DNA of 64,000 nucleotides from positions 10,157,339 to 10,221,338 of the forward strand of contig CM032660.1 of NCBI GenBank assembly GCA_019095985.1, given 5' to 3'. Below the pieces are notes generated by a model. That model made no database searches. It saw only the letters and a program-made list of their open reading frames with translations, and had not been told where the DNA came from. The translations under genes were made by a program, and so were the position numbers. Position 1 is the first letter of the stretch; each line of letters begins with the position of its first letter. Source of the DNA: Streblospio benedicti. Its lineage: Eukaryota > Annelida > Polychaeta > Spionida > Spionidae. Below, one piece after another: positions 43,801-56,800 of the stretch.

Positions 43801-46800
43801 CATCATACATATACATTTACATTTCCCTGTATATGTGCTGCACTTGCAGGTATATATCAATCCATTGTAGCCAATGGCTTACACATTTTCATTCATAAAA
43901 AAACATGCAACTCCATTTGGATAAAATATTAAATATTATCATACATTGTCACAAAATAAAAAATCAGTCACTATCACAGTCAACAATTGAAATTCTTAAA
44001 AGAAGAAAATGCCATTTATGACAATTGTCGTTTGATACTCCTTTGCCATTAGATACTCTGTAGTAAAATAAGACTTTTCTTGCATACACATACACATAGA
44101 AATTTCAAAACCTGAACCACTGAATGCTACAATGTATTGTCAACTCTGTCAGATGCATCTGGTTAGATGCTGAGTCTCTATACAAAGATGCTGAACCCAG
44201 ATTGGTAACATCTGGTGCATCTATACAAGCTTCGAAAAAATCGAAATCAATACTTTGCCATTATCGCTTGATGTTGAGGACCTTTGACTCATTAATCAAA
44301 CTCTACCGACAATTCCAAACTTATTTCAGTCAGTTTTTGCTTTGAACTAGCAGAACAATGACGTATGATAATATTTTCCATTTTTCATTATCATAGATGC
44401 AAAACGAAATAGCATGAAATAAACTGTAAATAAATTGGTCTTAACTTGGATATTGACACTCAATAATTTTGTCTCCTTTAGAACAGTGAAACTTTTAAAG
44501 ATTGATCACAAAATTGCAAATAAGTTTCATGCTAATCATCTAATTTCAAGACCAAAGATCTATGTGTTAAAAAATGGTCCATATATATGAAATTTCAATT
44601 CATATCTTCATTGGTGTTATCCTTTGAAAGCAATTTTAAAACTATAACCATAAATCCAAAGTTTTCTGTCATAATTACACATTTTATAAGTATGGCGTTT
44701 ATAAAGTGCTATGAGTTAACTGCATGATATCTACCCCGTAGTTTTTCTTTCTTATTTTTTAAATCACACGACATTTTAATGATCTGATGAAGCAAACACC
44801 TGTGCTTAAAAACAGCTAAAATACGGTTTCTGTGCAGAATCCTTCAAACTTTCTAGATTTATTTGCATCATATGCAAAGACTACAAATACTGAGATCAAT
44901 GACAAACCAGGTGCGTGCATGGGCGCAGTAGAAATGACTTACATAATATTCTCATCCCCATGTGAAAAGGTTTATTAGGCCTTATGGTAATAAAATTATC
45001 CATATCACAAAGCCAACAAAATTGAAACAACATTACGTAAAATATTAACAATGTAATCCTTATACTATGCCAAATACATTGTTTAATTGTCCATCATGTA
45101 AAACAAATTCCTCCACAGGGGTAAGAGTCATGTTCATTTCTCTATTGTTAAAGAATTTATTTGCTTGACTAACAACCCGACTATTAACGTCCATGCACTT
45201 ATAGTTCAAGGCCAAAGTTAATTACGATTCTTAGTAGTTATGAAGACTGAATAATAGAGCTTAACCAAGTGTGAAATTGCTGCTTTCAACATATCTCATT
45301 TCAAATAAAAGAAAATTGGGCATGTGTGAACATTGCTCATATATTTGGTATGAATTCACTTGAATATTCTAAATGCCGTCAACACTCAATTTCATTTTAC
45401 CTTCAAACATGTTCACATCTTAGTCAAACTTTAAAAAATGATTTTTTACACATGATATTGAAATAGTTTTCTCATTGCAAAAAAAACCCCGTTCATTTCC
45501 GCTGATTTCTAATAAAATGAAATATGCATGCATAATTCAGATCCACAATGAACCTGTCACCTGTGTTCCTAAAAAAAAGAAACACCTATACAAGCTCCTC
45601 ACCTGGCAGATCTTCATCAGTCACGATGTCCCCGTCCATCACGACGTCCCTTTCCCTGCTCATCACCACCTCGTCTCCCACTCGCACTTCTTCATACGGG
45701 TTCTCAAAGTCGAAGCTCCTCCTCAGAGTGGAGTTCCGAAGGGAGCTGCTGGTCAGGTCCTGACTGCTCTGTGGAGACTTGAGCGAGCGTCGAGGACTGA
45801 TGTCAACAGCCTCGTAGCCAGAGCGCCGATTTCGTGGTGATTTACCGCGGCTTTCCCTCACCACATCGACCTCTTCATATGGGTTTGACGATTGTCTCGA
45901 TGCCGATGGCCGCGGACTAGTTTTTGAGGGCACCTGTCGAGGTACTTCAGTATCCACGGGGATACTATCCTGATAGTGATCGATACTCTCATAGGGGCTT
46001 TCTACTTTTTGTGGAGCTTCAATGGGCTCTGGAGTGTATGTTTTGGGAATATGATGCTCCATGGTGTTTCCTTTGTGCTTGCTCTTCTTCTTGTGTCCTG
46101 ATTTTTTAGAACTCACTGAATTCAAACTCAGTGCACTTCCCATTGGATTCATTGTTTGTTCACTACATAAAGAGCTCCAGCTGCCAGCACGACTGTTTGA
46201 CTGCAGGATGTTCAATTTCATGCGCTCTAACTCCTCATTAGGAGTGTACCTGCCCTTGTTCTTTTTCCATGGCAACTTTGACTTTTTCTGCTTTCTCTGT
46301 GCCTCAAAGTTCACATCATCAATGCAGCTGTGAATGCTGCCACCGAATGACACCTCACTTTGAATGTCCACATCGGGCCCTGAAGACCCGGATCTGTCTG
46401 TCATTGGAGGTGGAATACTTGAGAGCAAGCTTTCCGTGCTCTCTTGAGTAACCATCTTAGCTTTGCCACCTTTTCGTGGAGGTTTCACTGGTTTAGGAGG
46501 CAGCACAACCACGGGACTTGCACGATGCACGGGAAGCTTCTCTCCCCGTGAAGGTGTGCGCTCATCAACAGCCTCCTCAAACACATTTTGAGTCGATTGA
46601 CTCTCTTTTCTTGGTGAACGTTTCTCCTTTCGAGGATATCTACCCCCTACTGAACCATTGTCTACAAAGTCCTCTTGTTTTCGTCTATTAGCACCATACA
46701 AATCCTGATCAGAGTGGAAACGATTGTGAATTGTCTTAATATTTCCTCGCCCTCTCAAGTCCTGCCTATCCACATTTCTAACACTGTGATATCCAGCGTC

Positions 46801-47802
46801 CGAACGCACATCGGAATCCCGCCGTTGCTTGTGATATCCTCTATCACCCGTTGACTCTCTGCTATTGTACACACCAGCGTCAGTACTCTGCACAGTATTA
46901 AGCACTGGCTGTGATCCATACGTCCGATGCCGAGCATCCAGTCTATTATAAACCTCATCCTCAAACGTGACCCTGGGGTCACCTACGCGCCGGCCTCCCT
47001 TTGATGTGAACTTAGATGACCTGTCAGAGGATGCAGAGCGGTTGCTGTAGGGGGGTGGGGGTGGGGAAGTGCAGCAATGTGGGTCGCATCACGTGGCTGA
47101 GAGCGGGACCGCAGTTTGCTGGCCCTTGGTGGTGGCTTCCCAACACTGGGGTCTGCTACTGATGATGCTGTTTCAACTGTCAATTCCCTGTAAAGCAAAC
47201 AGAAGATTTGTAGACAATTGTTAGTGTGTTTGTTGTCTGGTGTTTTCATTGAACCAAATTATAGACCATATCCATACTGATAAAAATGTTTTCGTACTCA
47301 TGACAGCAGATCTGAAATCTTGCATCTAACCTCTAAAAAAGTAATTTTGACACTTGTCAATATGTGATGAGCAAGTTCCCCATCACTAAGATTCGTGAGA
47401 GAAGCTTAGAAATATCAATGGAGTAGCATACATCTTGATTTCTTTTGAAAAGTGTGGATTTCCATGACATTAATACTTACAGTGACCAGCGGTCCAGACG
47501 AAAATAATGTGTTTTTGACTTGTCCTCATCTTAATCAAGATTTCACACTATTATTCACAGTTATTATGGATAATACCCTTTTTTATCAGAAAGCATCCTC
47601 ATTCTCTATTTTCTAATATTTATATACAGAAATGAGGTTTTCCCAAGTTTGCTTGTGAATTCAAACCTATTTTTCTTTCTCTGTTGTCTATACATTACCA
47701 AGCAAGTTCCTACCACATTGATATAGATATATATATGATATTGATATAGCTGAAGACAGGTTTTCTTACAACCCTAAGCTTCCATTGAATTACAGCAGAG
47801 AC

Positions 47803-47840
<38 letters not shown>

Positions 47841-50800
47841 AGTGAGATGGAGATAGGGAGGAGAGAGACAGACAGAAAACAGAAAGAAGAATAGAATAGA
47901 ATATAGAATGGGTTTGACAGCCAAGCCATTCTAAGACTATTCTAACCGCTCTTTTGAAAAAAGAAGCGGCGCCCTGATGACTGACCCTTGGTAGGAGCGT
48001 GGAGAGAGCATGCCGCGGTCCGAGCGTGGGGACAGGACGGCGTGGTCGGCCCTCAGCGGCCGGGCAGACGAGCCAGCCGTCTGCTCCACAGGCCTCGCCC
48101 GCGACCTGCCTGGACGCCCAGCCTCCAGCTGGGCACCCAGAGCACTGAAATCACAGAGATGAACGGTTGAAGGATCGATGCATCATGTTGGTATGATCGG
48201 TCAGTGGGGGTTCAATGCAGTTTTGTGAGGTTTCATGGGTGGATTACTTGAGGGCAGGGTCCGGATTAACCACTCGTCTGCTCGTATTGACTAGTAAAAA
48301 CTTGTGGAGAATGAGTAAGAAGTTTTAGCAACTCGTCCTTTTGACGAGTAGTAATTCTGCTCAATTTAGAATTCAGGTATAGTGTTTGGGCAAGGAGGAC
48401 AAGTATATTGTTTGCAAGACCAGTAGATATTTGAGGGTTACGCATCTTGCTGACGAGTAGCAATTTCCCACCTAATCCTGACCCTGGAGGCGAAGTTAAA
48501 GCTATTTTTTCTTAATTTGGGGTAAAGCATTCTTTCCAAGCAAACCCTGGATGGGTCATTGCAACTGCCACTTTGTTGAATTATCGTTTAATAGTTGAAT
48601 AGTGGTACCGATTATGTGGGCAAAAACAGAGTTCAATTGTTACTTTTGTGTGAATAAAACTGCAATGTTACATGGGTGTTGTTTGCACATGAATGAACAA
48701 TCGGGTAGCATCCTGATTATGCTCATCAATTTTACTTATAGTAAATCATGACGTAAAACTAATATAAAAATAAACTAAATATGAAAAAAGTGACAAAATC
48801 TTGACTCATTCTTGGGTGTGGTTGCATTTGTGCGTATTGATCTTCAATCCCATGAGTCAATTTGCTTCAACTAACAGTAGATGAGTTTATAAACACTTCT
48901 CATGCTGAATAATTTGTATCGTCTTATGTCTTTGAATACTGCAAATATTCATGTTGTAGTTAATTGAATACATTATCCCCTTTATATCATTATCAAAAAT
49001 TGATAAATGTTACCAATTTGGTTGAGGAAATGGCGTGAGTCTATTCAATATTGAGACAACAGACCCTATTCAACATTATGACAAAGTTAGAATAAAACAA
49101 CCACTATCACATCAAAGCTCTGATGAATAGTTAATGAGCACAAAGAGCGAATAATAATAATGAAGTAAATATTGTAGCCAAACTGACTCTGAATATTTTA
49201 CCTACTCTCACAAAGAACGAATGACAATTAAATCTACAATGCCATAGTCCATCAAAAAATGCTTACACTTTATCCATACCAAACCTAAGCTTCATTTTCT
49301 TATACTGACAGGTTACTGTTCAAATCAGTTTTGCTTCGAAATGATAGGTATGGACATAAATGATATGAATCCAAATGCATTTGACAACCCAGAAAGAAAA
49401 TGTAAGAATGTAACTATATCTTACCAACCAAACTTAGAAAGAATGTTTCTTGCAAAGATAACACACTGACTTGTGTTTAAACAGTGTCATATAGATATAA
49501 CAATATTGACTTGACTATAGTTAATTATGTAAGACTAGAATAAGCATGCACAGAATGCTAAGAGTGACATAAATTTAACATATTATGGTCATCTAATAAA
49601 TTTACACTTTAGGGCCATGGGACATATGTGTTTCTGCAAAAAATTCAAGGGACTTTTCAGGGATATATAAAATATTGCACCTATTTGGTTTTCCACATTT
49701 CATGTAGCCATTCATGATTCAATCTTTCAAATTGACTTTTCTTTGGTTGATCAAATGTAATATTTGCTCATAAGACCCCGGTCAATGAATCCCAGGGAAC
49801 AAACCTAGTACCCCCATTGTAAGTGTAACCTTTCAGTACGTGTTGATTCAGAAAACTTTGTATTTGATGCATCAATCTATATGTATATCATATTCTTTCA
49901 ACATACTCACAAACTCTATAAAATGCTAAGTTGATGATCTAAAGGATTTGATATCAGCACTTGATAAGATTGATATCAACTAATTAAATGCTTGAGCTAT
50001 ATCTATGTAAATTTCAATCCTATTATAAGGTTAGCTATATCTCTAAAATGTCAAATCAGAATCAGATTTCTCACGTTTGTAGTGAAAATCAATAAACAAA
50101 AGTACATGGTACGATAATTACATTCATTACATTTGATCTGCGTGCATACAAGGATTGTAACATGATCAAGAGTTAGCATGAGACCAGCAGCATATTTGGC
50201 CGTGTAAATAAGGTTAGACTCAGCTCTATGTGGTCTTTGTTGTCCTTATTTCTAGTAAAAACAAGCAAGATATCTGGATCAACATGAAAGAAGACGTTGG
50301 TAAATACTACGGTCAAGTAGCATTCACAGTTCCCATTGACTGGGACAAATAATTCAAGTTTTTCGAACCCTTCTTTTCTATTTGGCTAAACTGCACAAGG
50401 ACTTTTGAAATGGGGAGACTGCTAATGGCAAATGTGATTATTAAATCAATTGAAAACTTTTAAATGAACATTTGAGAATTCATGAGGTTGTAATAAAAAA
50501 ACAAATACTCCTATTTGAACTTCCCATATCATAATTCAAAGTCCTGTATGTTGGTTAGTACAAGTCTTACAATGAACTAGAATGTTAGACACATGTGTAA
50601 ACAGCTAAAAATTACACATGAACATTCGGTAATACCCAGTATCTCTAATACGAAATAATATTTTGTTTGTACAAGATCTCTGATCTGTTATTTACATAAA
50701 TAATTTGAATTTATAAACTGAACCAAGTACCACAATGGCTTTTAGAATAAGATATAATGAAGATTGATTCGATCAGATATTTTTAAGTGCTAAAAATACA

Positions 50801-53800
50801 TTTTAGTTAATTAACATTTTATTTTTTTACTGGCTTGACTCACCTGAGGACTGACCTGTCATCTGCAACGTTGTCATGGTCACCAGATGACAACGAACCC
50901 TCTCGTAGCCGTCCCACAATGCCTGAGTCACCATCAGAATCTGTAACACATAAAACATAAATCATGTACATGTGATTGGATAATTTACTTTGCTAGAAAT
51001 GAGTGGGTTTTTTTTCGACTCATGCATATATCATTAGATGTAATTTTGTCATTAGACTTATGAGTCCAAGTCAGTTAAGGACAACATCACAGAGGCTCCG
51101 ATGAAACTCATTCTGGTGGTACAGTGAACAAGGTAGTCTGAACTGCCAGGCGATGTGGTGCCCTATTGTCATGGATTTGAATCCCACCAGAGGTTATGTA
51201 ATATAGTCCTTATATGACTTAATTAATCTCACAAGACTAATGATATGATTAAATCTAACTTTAAGTGATGTTTCTGAAATATGAAATTGCAAATAACATA
51301 ACATAACATAATCTATTTCAGAATATAAAATTCCATCTATTTATTTAATACACTAATACTTTATAACACTGCTTAATACAATGCCGATCCAAAGATCCAA
51401 AGCAAGAATTTTAAAATGCATATGAAATGCTAGTTATGGTGTGTTTCTAAATTCCAAAAGTCCATAACTCATGCCAAATGAAAAGTGGTTTTCCTTGTAT
51501 TGCATGTTTAGCGTATTTTGAAATTACTATGTTGAGTATAACTGGAAAAATTTCCAAGCATTTTGTAATTCAGCATTCTAAATTTATTCAAGTTCTGATC
51601 TCAAATGGGAACAACTCATTCCATATCTTATCACATGTACAGAAAATAAATTTTTAAAACACAAAGTGTCATCTTTGAAAAATATAATGGTAAATCAACA
51701 GGTAGATTAAGTACAAGAAATCATTGTAACTTTTTTCATATTTATTTCATACACATACCCGGTAGGAGTTTTCCTTATCACATTTAATAAGATCATAATT
51801 GAAAAGAATTTGATAAAACCTATTGAAAACGCAATAATGACTTGTAATCACATAAAAAGTAACAGAGAGACTGATAATCAAAGATACAGGTAAATATGAT
51901 ATATAAAGATTGCAGCTGTGTAAATGTGATAAACATTTTGTCAGCTTTTTGATTTGTAGAGGTTTTAGAAATGGAAATACATGTACATCAGATATATTAA
52001 AAGTAATAGTTAGTTAAAAAAAATGAATACATATAACACTTTGATTTATATCACTATTTATTTCATCTATAATAGTCTATATAGTCTATAAAACACATCA
52101 AATCCAACCAAAAACTTGTGACTGTTTTTACAACACAAATAGCAAGTCTATCAGACAAAATAACAGACATTATTAAGGGAATATTATTCAACGGAAATTG
52201 GCCTGCAAACAATAACAATCAGAAAAACGATAGGAATCAATATCTATCTGTTGCGGAAGCAGCATTGATTTTGTAATGCTCTTGTATCTTATTTGCTGTG
52301 TTAATCAAAACAACGATCTTGTAATTGGTACAGACTGCGATTAAAAACTTCACGTCCCACATAGACTTCTCTGGACAATATTGATTGTTAGATCATATTG
52401 CTGATCTAGAATTGTGGGTTGATCACTAATGACATCAAATCCACTATTCCTGGTATACCGTTACATCGAATATGCCCAGGTAACAATGCATTGAGTAACG
52501 CCATGTGGAAAAATAATCACGTTACTGTGGCTGAAAACTGTCCATATATATATTTGATCAGTTCATACGTAACTGCACCCTATATACATGTGTGCTACTC
52601 TTGCACATTGAAATCAGTATTTTCAAATGCTAAACACTATACTAGACAGTAGACATACATATATACATGTACATCGATGCATGGGCATATGAATGGATGC
52701 ATCTAGAGTCTGAGTATATAACCTGGCTATACCTAAGTCTACTTTCCTCCCAAAATTGCTGAATGTTGAAAGAGAATAGTACATATTAGCCAATCTAAAA
52801 CCCTTCACTGTGGTAAAACACACCAAACACTCTTTAAAAACAAAAAAATAAGGTGGTGTGTCTGAGTCTCTTGGTGCACATGTACTCTCTAGGTCTCTCT
52901 ACTCTATCCACTGACCTTTGCTGACCCCCGGCCTGCCGCCAGCTCCAGCCATCTGTTGCTGACTCCGCGCCACATTCTGGATCGTGAGAAGCCCCGCAGC
53001 CACCAGTGCTGACCCACCGGTGCCCGGAATAGCCTCCACCACAGTGCGCGGACTCGTGCCCTGACTCGTCGTTATGCTGGGGCTGGGGCTCTGACCGCGG
53101 CGCCGGGCAGTCTTTAGTTTGGGGGCCCTGGAGTTTCTTATTGGCTCCACAACCTCCTATAAAGATGTGGGAATATATGGACTTTGATGGAAGTGTAAGT
53201 TTTAAGTGTTCTTTATCCAAATATGTTATAAATGATATCTTTTAGCCTATGTTACAATAACGTATCAAACATAGACAAGAAACTATGACAATTCACTGAT
53301 TTACATTTACAAACTTTGGGCCTCTCTGAATATTTGATCATGAAGCGACATAAAAATTTCCTTATGTTTGTAACTGAATGAGAGTTCTATGTAAGACAGT
53401 CAAATATTTAGAGCTCTTTTCATTGTTTAAAAAACAAACACAAAAACAAGTTTTAAAACAAATAGACTACCATGTCCCATATATTACTGGAACAAACATT
53501 GATTGCTATGTTCATTTTTTTTCAGTTTAGGAATGAATGAAGATTGAAATATTCAAAAATAGAAAATTAAAACAAAAGGCAACTGCATCATTGGTTTTGA
53601 TATGATTAAATTATATCTTTTACTGACCAGGGCTAAAAATTGGCATTGTCAACCTGGCAATTTGCCAGTTGGTTTCACTATTTTGACTGGTAGTGTAAAA
53701 AAAGTTGGCAGTTGAAATTTGCATTGAACTTGCATAGATTGAAAGATTTACTTAAGAATCAAGCGATTTGTCAGCTAAAATGTTAAGCACTAGCAACGTT

Positions 53801-56800
53801 TTGCCAGTGCTCTAATGAGTTAATTTCTAGCCCTGCTAATCAATCCAGGACCTAGACCTACTTGCTAAAGATGGATCATGGATCATTACCTCAACCTATT
53901 GGACTTGAGCTCACAATAATAACCACTATGCCATGTTAACTATATACACTTTAAAACTTTACCTCTCCGTCCATTAAATCCGATCTTGGACTCAACATTC
54001 CCACAGATGAGGAGTTTGCCTCTGAGGCAACGTGACCAGACATTATCCTATCCACTTCCAACGAGCCACGAGTATCCTCAGAAATATTGCTCAAGTTCAA
54101 CCCTGCTTTCTGCTTCTGTCTCTGATGGTGGTAATTTTCCACAGAAGGGTTCGTGGATGACTGTGTGGATGCTGAATCCATATCCACAGCACTATCATGA
54201 GCTGAATCTGGACTTTCAAAGCGTCTTGATTTCACAGTTTTTCCAGATTTCAAATGATCAAGGAGTGAGCGACCATCTTTTGTTGCTGTCCGTGGTGACC
54301 TTTGAACTGCATGCACTAATCGAGGTGACATGCAGGTTATTTGATTTTGCAACTCCTGTAGTGTGTTAACAGATTCCTTGGCAACATAATTTGTACTTAA
54401 AACAGAGGTTCCCTCTATTTGTTGAGGTTGCTGTCTATCCATGGTCCTATCCAACACTCTACTGTCATTATCTGATCTACCGTATTCACTATCTACTATT
54501 TCGTTTTTGTGTTTCCTGAAAGGCATGTTTGATGATTTTAACAACTCCTTCAATTCTTCCCTATTCCGTCTTAATCGCTCTTTTACGGACATTTCAACCC
54601 CACCATTAGCACCGTTTTCCGTATTCCACTTGTACCCATTATCATGCGACTTGAACTCCCTATCCTGTGCCCAATTTTCCCTATCCGTTGGTCCAAAATT
54701 ATCTTTTTTCAAGATACTCCTTGGTTTATCCCTGTCTGAAAGTGAGCCATTTCGCATCTCCGAGCCCTTGGGAGGGGGCTTTGGAGGAAGTCCCTCACGG
54801 TGCAGTCCCCCTGCTCTAGGACCCTCAGTTTGTGTTCTTAGTCTACCACGTCTTTTCTGGCGAACTTCACCTGTAAATAATAAGAATACATTTTTCCAAA
54901 CATAAATTACACTCATAACAATCAAAGTAATAAGGGCAAAACATAGAATGAAACCTTGTTACATCAGTATCACTTATATGTACATAACTATTCCTTATTC
55001 TTTATCTCAAGCTCAATTCTCTACCACTTCAAGTATCTCATTAAAAGCTGCCTGCAGTTATCTCTCAATATCAACAACCTCGAGTATCTTCTGTACAATT
55101 AATAAGTCACCTTCTACATTACAACGTTCCTCTCTACAATTAATGAGTCACCTTCTAGATTACAACGTTCCTCTGCTGTATGTGAAAGAACAATACCTAT
55201 GATCATGGACCCACTGTAAACGCTGGACACATCGGAGCAGATGGAGCTGGCGCTGGTGCGACGTCTGAACGCTGCTGGGTACTTCCGACGCAGCTCATCA
55301 AACACGTCTGTATTGAGACGCGGTGTTGTGATCTCGATCTCTACCTCAGTTCTTCCTTCACTCGAGTCAGACTCAGAGTCGTCATCTTCCTCACCAGGCA
55401 GCTGCAGTCCGGGCACTCCATGCTGCAAAATGTTACGTGCAAATCAGTTCAGGGCTACAATTTTAAAAGGCTCGGTTGATGAGTTAAAAAACGAGAGTTT
55501 AATCTTTAAAGTATCTCCACTGATTGATGTTACTATATATTGTTTTATATTGTTAATAGACAAACACTATACTGTAAATGACAGTCTGTCATAAAGGCAG
55601 ATATTCTAGAAAAAAAAAATCTGTATCGTACTTATAACACTCAATAATCACTGTCTGTGCTGGAAAGTTGAATACAATTACACAATGACAATGTCTGCCT
55701 TATTGATAGAATATTATCAAGGTACTCAGCCAACATTTAATAGCTAATACATCATTGTAGAGTGAAATGTTCAAATTTAATCGAGCTGATTTAATGTGTG
55801 CAGTTGCCTTGAAACACATTGTCAGGACAGTAGATTTTTACTGTAAACACTCACACATTTTAGATAATCACTTTAAATGTTATACTCCATCAATTGGTAG
55901 TGTAATTTCCAAGCATGAGATTTGGTCACAAAAACACGGTGCACATTCAAATACTTAAGTACTTTTTCTCAAACAAGGATTTGTGATCGAGGCATTTGAC
56001 AAAATATACTACATATTGAGTGACCGAAAATTTGCAACTTACATCGTGTGCAACAGCTGTTATTGACGATGAATAAAATGACTTTCAATGTTTATACAGA
56101 ATGCGTAACTATTTTACTCCATTGAAAATCAATACTATTGGCCATCCCATACAAATGTGCATGCATTGAGTGTGCAGGATGTCTTTATGTTAACAGCACT
56201 ATGAATATTTGTATATCACGGATAATCTACCTAATTTCACAGCGCCATATTAATCAAGTTGATTAAAAACATGAAATGTAAGTTACCATTATGAATTTTA
56301 ATTACAACTATCAGTATCAATAGCCTTGTAAAAATCAGTTTACTTTTAAAAACAACACATGCCCATTACACTTAGCCCAGTATTTAAAAACAAACACAAA
56401 CTATAACGTAAAAAGTATGCATTTCGGTAACAAGAAAAAACAATGGTTAGAATATAACATAATTGGTAATGTGGCTTGCTCTTGATTACTTGTCAATAAA
56501 ATATTGATGAGTGAAGTTGAAGATGAGAATATTTGGCAGCAATGAGCACGACAGAGACAGGTATCTTTATATGGAGTTGAGTAAAAACACATTGGAAAGA
56601 AGTCTTAATTTTGTTCAATTATTCTGATAGCATATTTCACCTTAATATGACTCCTACATAAGAATGTGCAATAAATCAATTCAATTTAGAAAGAGGATTA
56701 AAATCATCTGTCACTCATTTATGCAATTTTATAAGAAATATAAAGGTAGAATAATAAGATTGATAGATACATTATATATAATAATGACGAATAGTTTGAG

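Noticed and set aside
45475-46451. Several plus-strand frames of 60-120 codons
   Set aside because: Shadows of the large PDZ-gene exon 7.
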